The position numbers and the translations under genes are program-made. The notes below the pieces were generated by a model. The model searched no databases. It saw only the letters and a list, made by a program, of their open reading frames with translations, and had not been told where the DNA came from. Shown here in pieces: positions 6,311-6,490 of a stretch of 6,490 nucleotides of DNA (positions are counted from its first letter, which is position 1; each line of letters starts with the position of its first letter). The DNA is from Candidatus Hydrogenedentota bacterium. Its GTDB lineage: Bacteria; Hydrogenedentota; Hydrogenedentia; Hydrogenedentales; SLHB01. Location: NCBI GenBank assembly GCA_003552485.1, contig PUMX01000136.1, positions 1 to 6,490 on the forward strand, given 5' to 3'.

Positions 6311-6350
6311 ATACTTTGCTATTGTAGATGTTGTGTAAATGAATATAGTA
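6311..6350 (+). promoter_or_regulatory. Putative promoter of the Rpn gene, 40-bp repeat copy 2
   Basis: TTGTAG (6322-6327) and TATAGT (6344-6349) with a 16-base spacer lie 45 bases ahead of the Rpn start. The whole block is 34/40 identical to 4986-5025, with both boxes and their spacing kept, which supports a promoter function carried by a repeated segment. Confidence 0.45.
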
Positions 6351-6394
6351 CATGAACACCAATCAAGCAAAACCAATAAATAAATAAAAACCGT

Positions 6395-6490
6395 ATGGCT
6401 GACATCACCAACCCACACGACAAATTCTTTCGGGAAGTCTGGAGCCGTCAGGAAATCGCTGTTGATTTCCTGGCAAACTATCTGCCGGAA
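6395..6490 (+). CDS. Rpn family nuclease/transposase-like protein, N-terminal part
   Basis: Only the first 32 residues are in the window. MADITNPHDKFFREVWSRQE followed by IAVDFLANYLPE matches the N-terminal signature of the Rpn family (PHDKFF...FS..e.A.dFL..yLP). These are PD-(D/E)XK nucleases related to transposase_31 proteins that promote RecA-independent recombination and are often found in multiple copies. The catalytic core lies beyond the window edge, so whether it is intact is unknown. ATG 6395 is the natural start because the PHDKFF motif sits right after it in relatives. The ribosome site is weak: an A-rich leader with no clear GGAG. A promoter-like repeat lies just upstream. Confidence 0.9.
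   Translation, partial: MADITNPHDKFFREVWSRQEIAVDFLANYLPE

Larger units (their letters stand above)
5898..6394. other. Gene-free repeat region before the Rpn gene
   Basis: No gene is supported. A degenerate tract (about 5960-6125) contains fragments such as TTTGTATCCTTCGTGATCTT and ATCTGCGTGAATCTGTG. The same kinds of sequence occur near 828-850 and 442-468. It is followed by a REP-like hairpin (6166-6225), the second 50-bp repeat (6236-6285) and the second 40-bp promoter-like repeat (6311-6350). No terminator with a U-tract is evident after vapC. Confidence 0.65.

Overview
The window looks like an accessory stretch of a bacterial chromosome. It probably comes from a free-living, Gram-negative-type environmental bacterium with many repeats. 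All eight supported coding regions lie on the + strand, yet they cover only about 48% of the window (3128 of 6490 bases by their coordinates). The rest is intergenic DNA packed with degenerate dispersed repeats, palindromes and hairpins. This texture, combined with serial toxin-antitoxin (TA) genes, recalls large-genome Desulfobacterota or PVC-group bacteria. That is only an impression; no gene here fixes the taxonomy.

Layout. 1-921: a non-coding repeat field with a heptad hairpin and copies of dispersed repeats. 922-1637: an AbiEii-like nucleotidyltransferase overlapped by a small uncharacterised ORF. 1638-2268: a cluster of GC-rich hairpins, then a 175-bp palindromic MITE (1888-2062) flanked by CTAG duplications, then a promoter and operator region. 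2269-3007: a UPF0175 antitoxin and DUF3368 PIN-like toxin pair. 3008-3633: more repeats, an inverted GACAGAAATATT array and a REP-like hairpin. 3634-4572: an extended-SDR nucleotide-sugar epimerase resembling WbpP. 4573-5259: hairpins and repeats. 5260-5897: a VapB-like antitoxin and VapC PIN toxin pair. 5898-6394: repeats and a second REP-like copy. 6395-6490: the first 32 residues of an Rpn-family nuclease/transposase-like protein, cut by the window edge.

The two PIN pairs are classic translationally coupled TA operons with antitoxin first and toxin start overlapping the antitoxin stop. The nucleotidyltransferase and small-ORF pair has the layout of a two-gene module too, but its partner is not a family I can name, so it is the best candidate for something undescribed. 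Although the antitoxins and toxins of the two PIN pairs belong to different families, both pairs are preceded by the same 37-bp block (33/37 identical). A 40-bp promoter-like block is likewise shared between the region ahead of vapBC and the Rpn gene. The epimerase stands alone, with no visible polysaccharide neighbours. The picture is a small defence/TA-type island built by repeated insertion, with a solitary sugar gene inside it.
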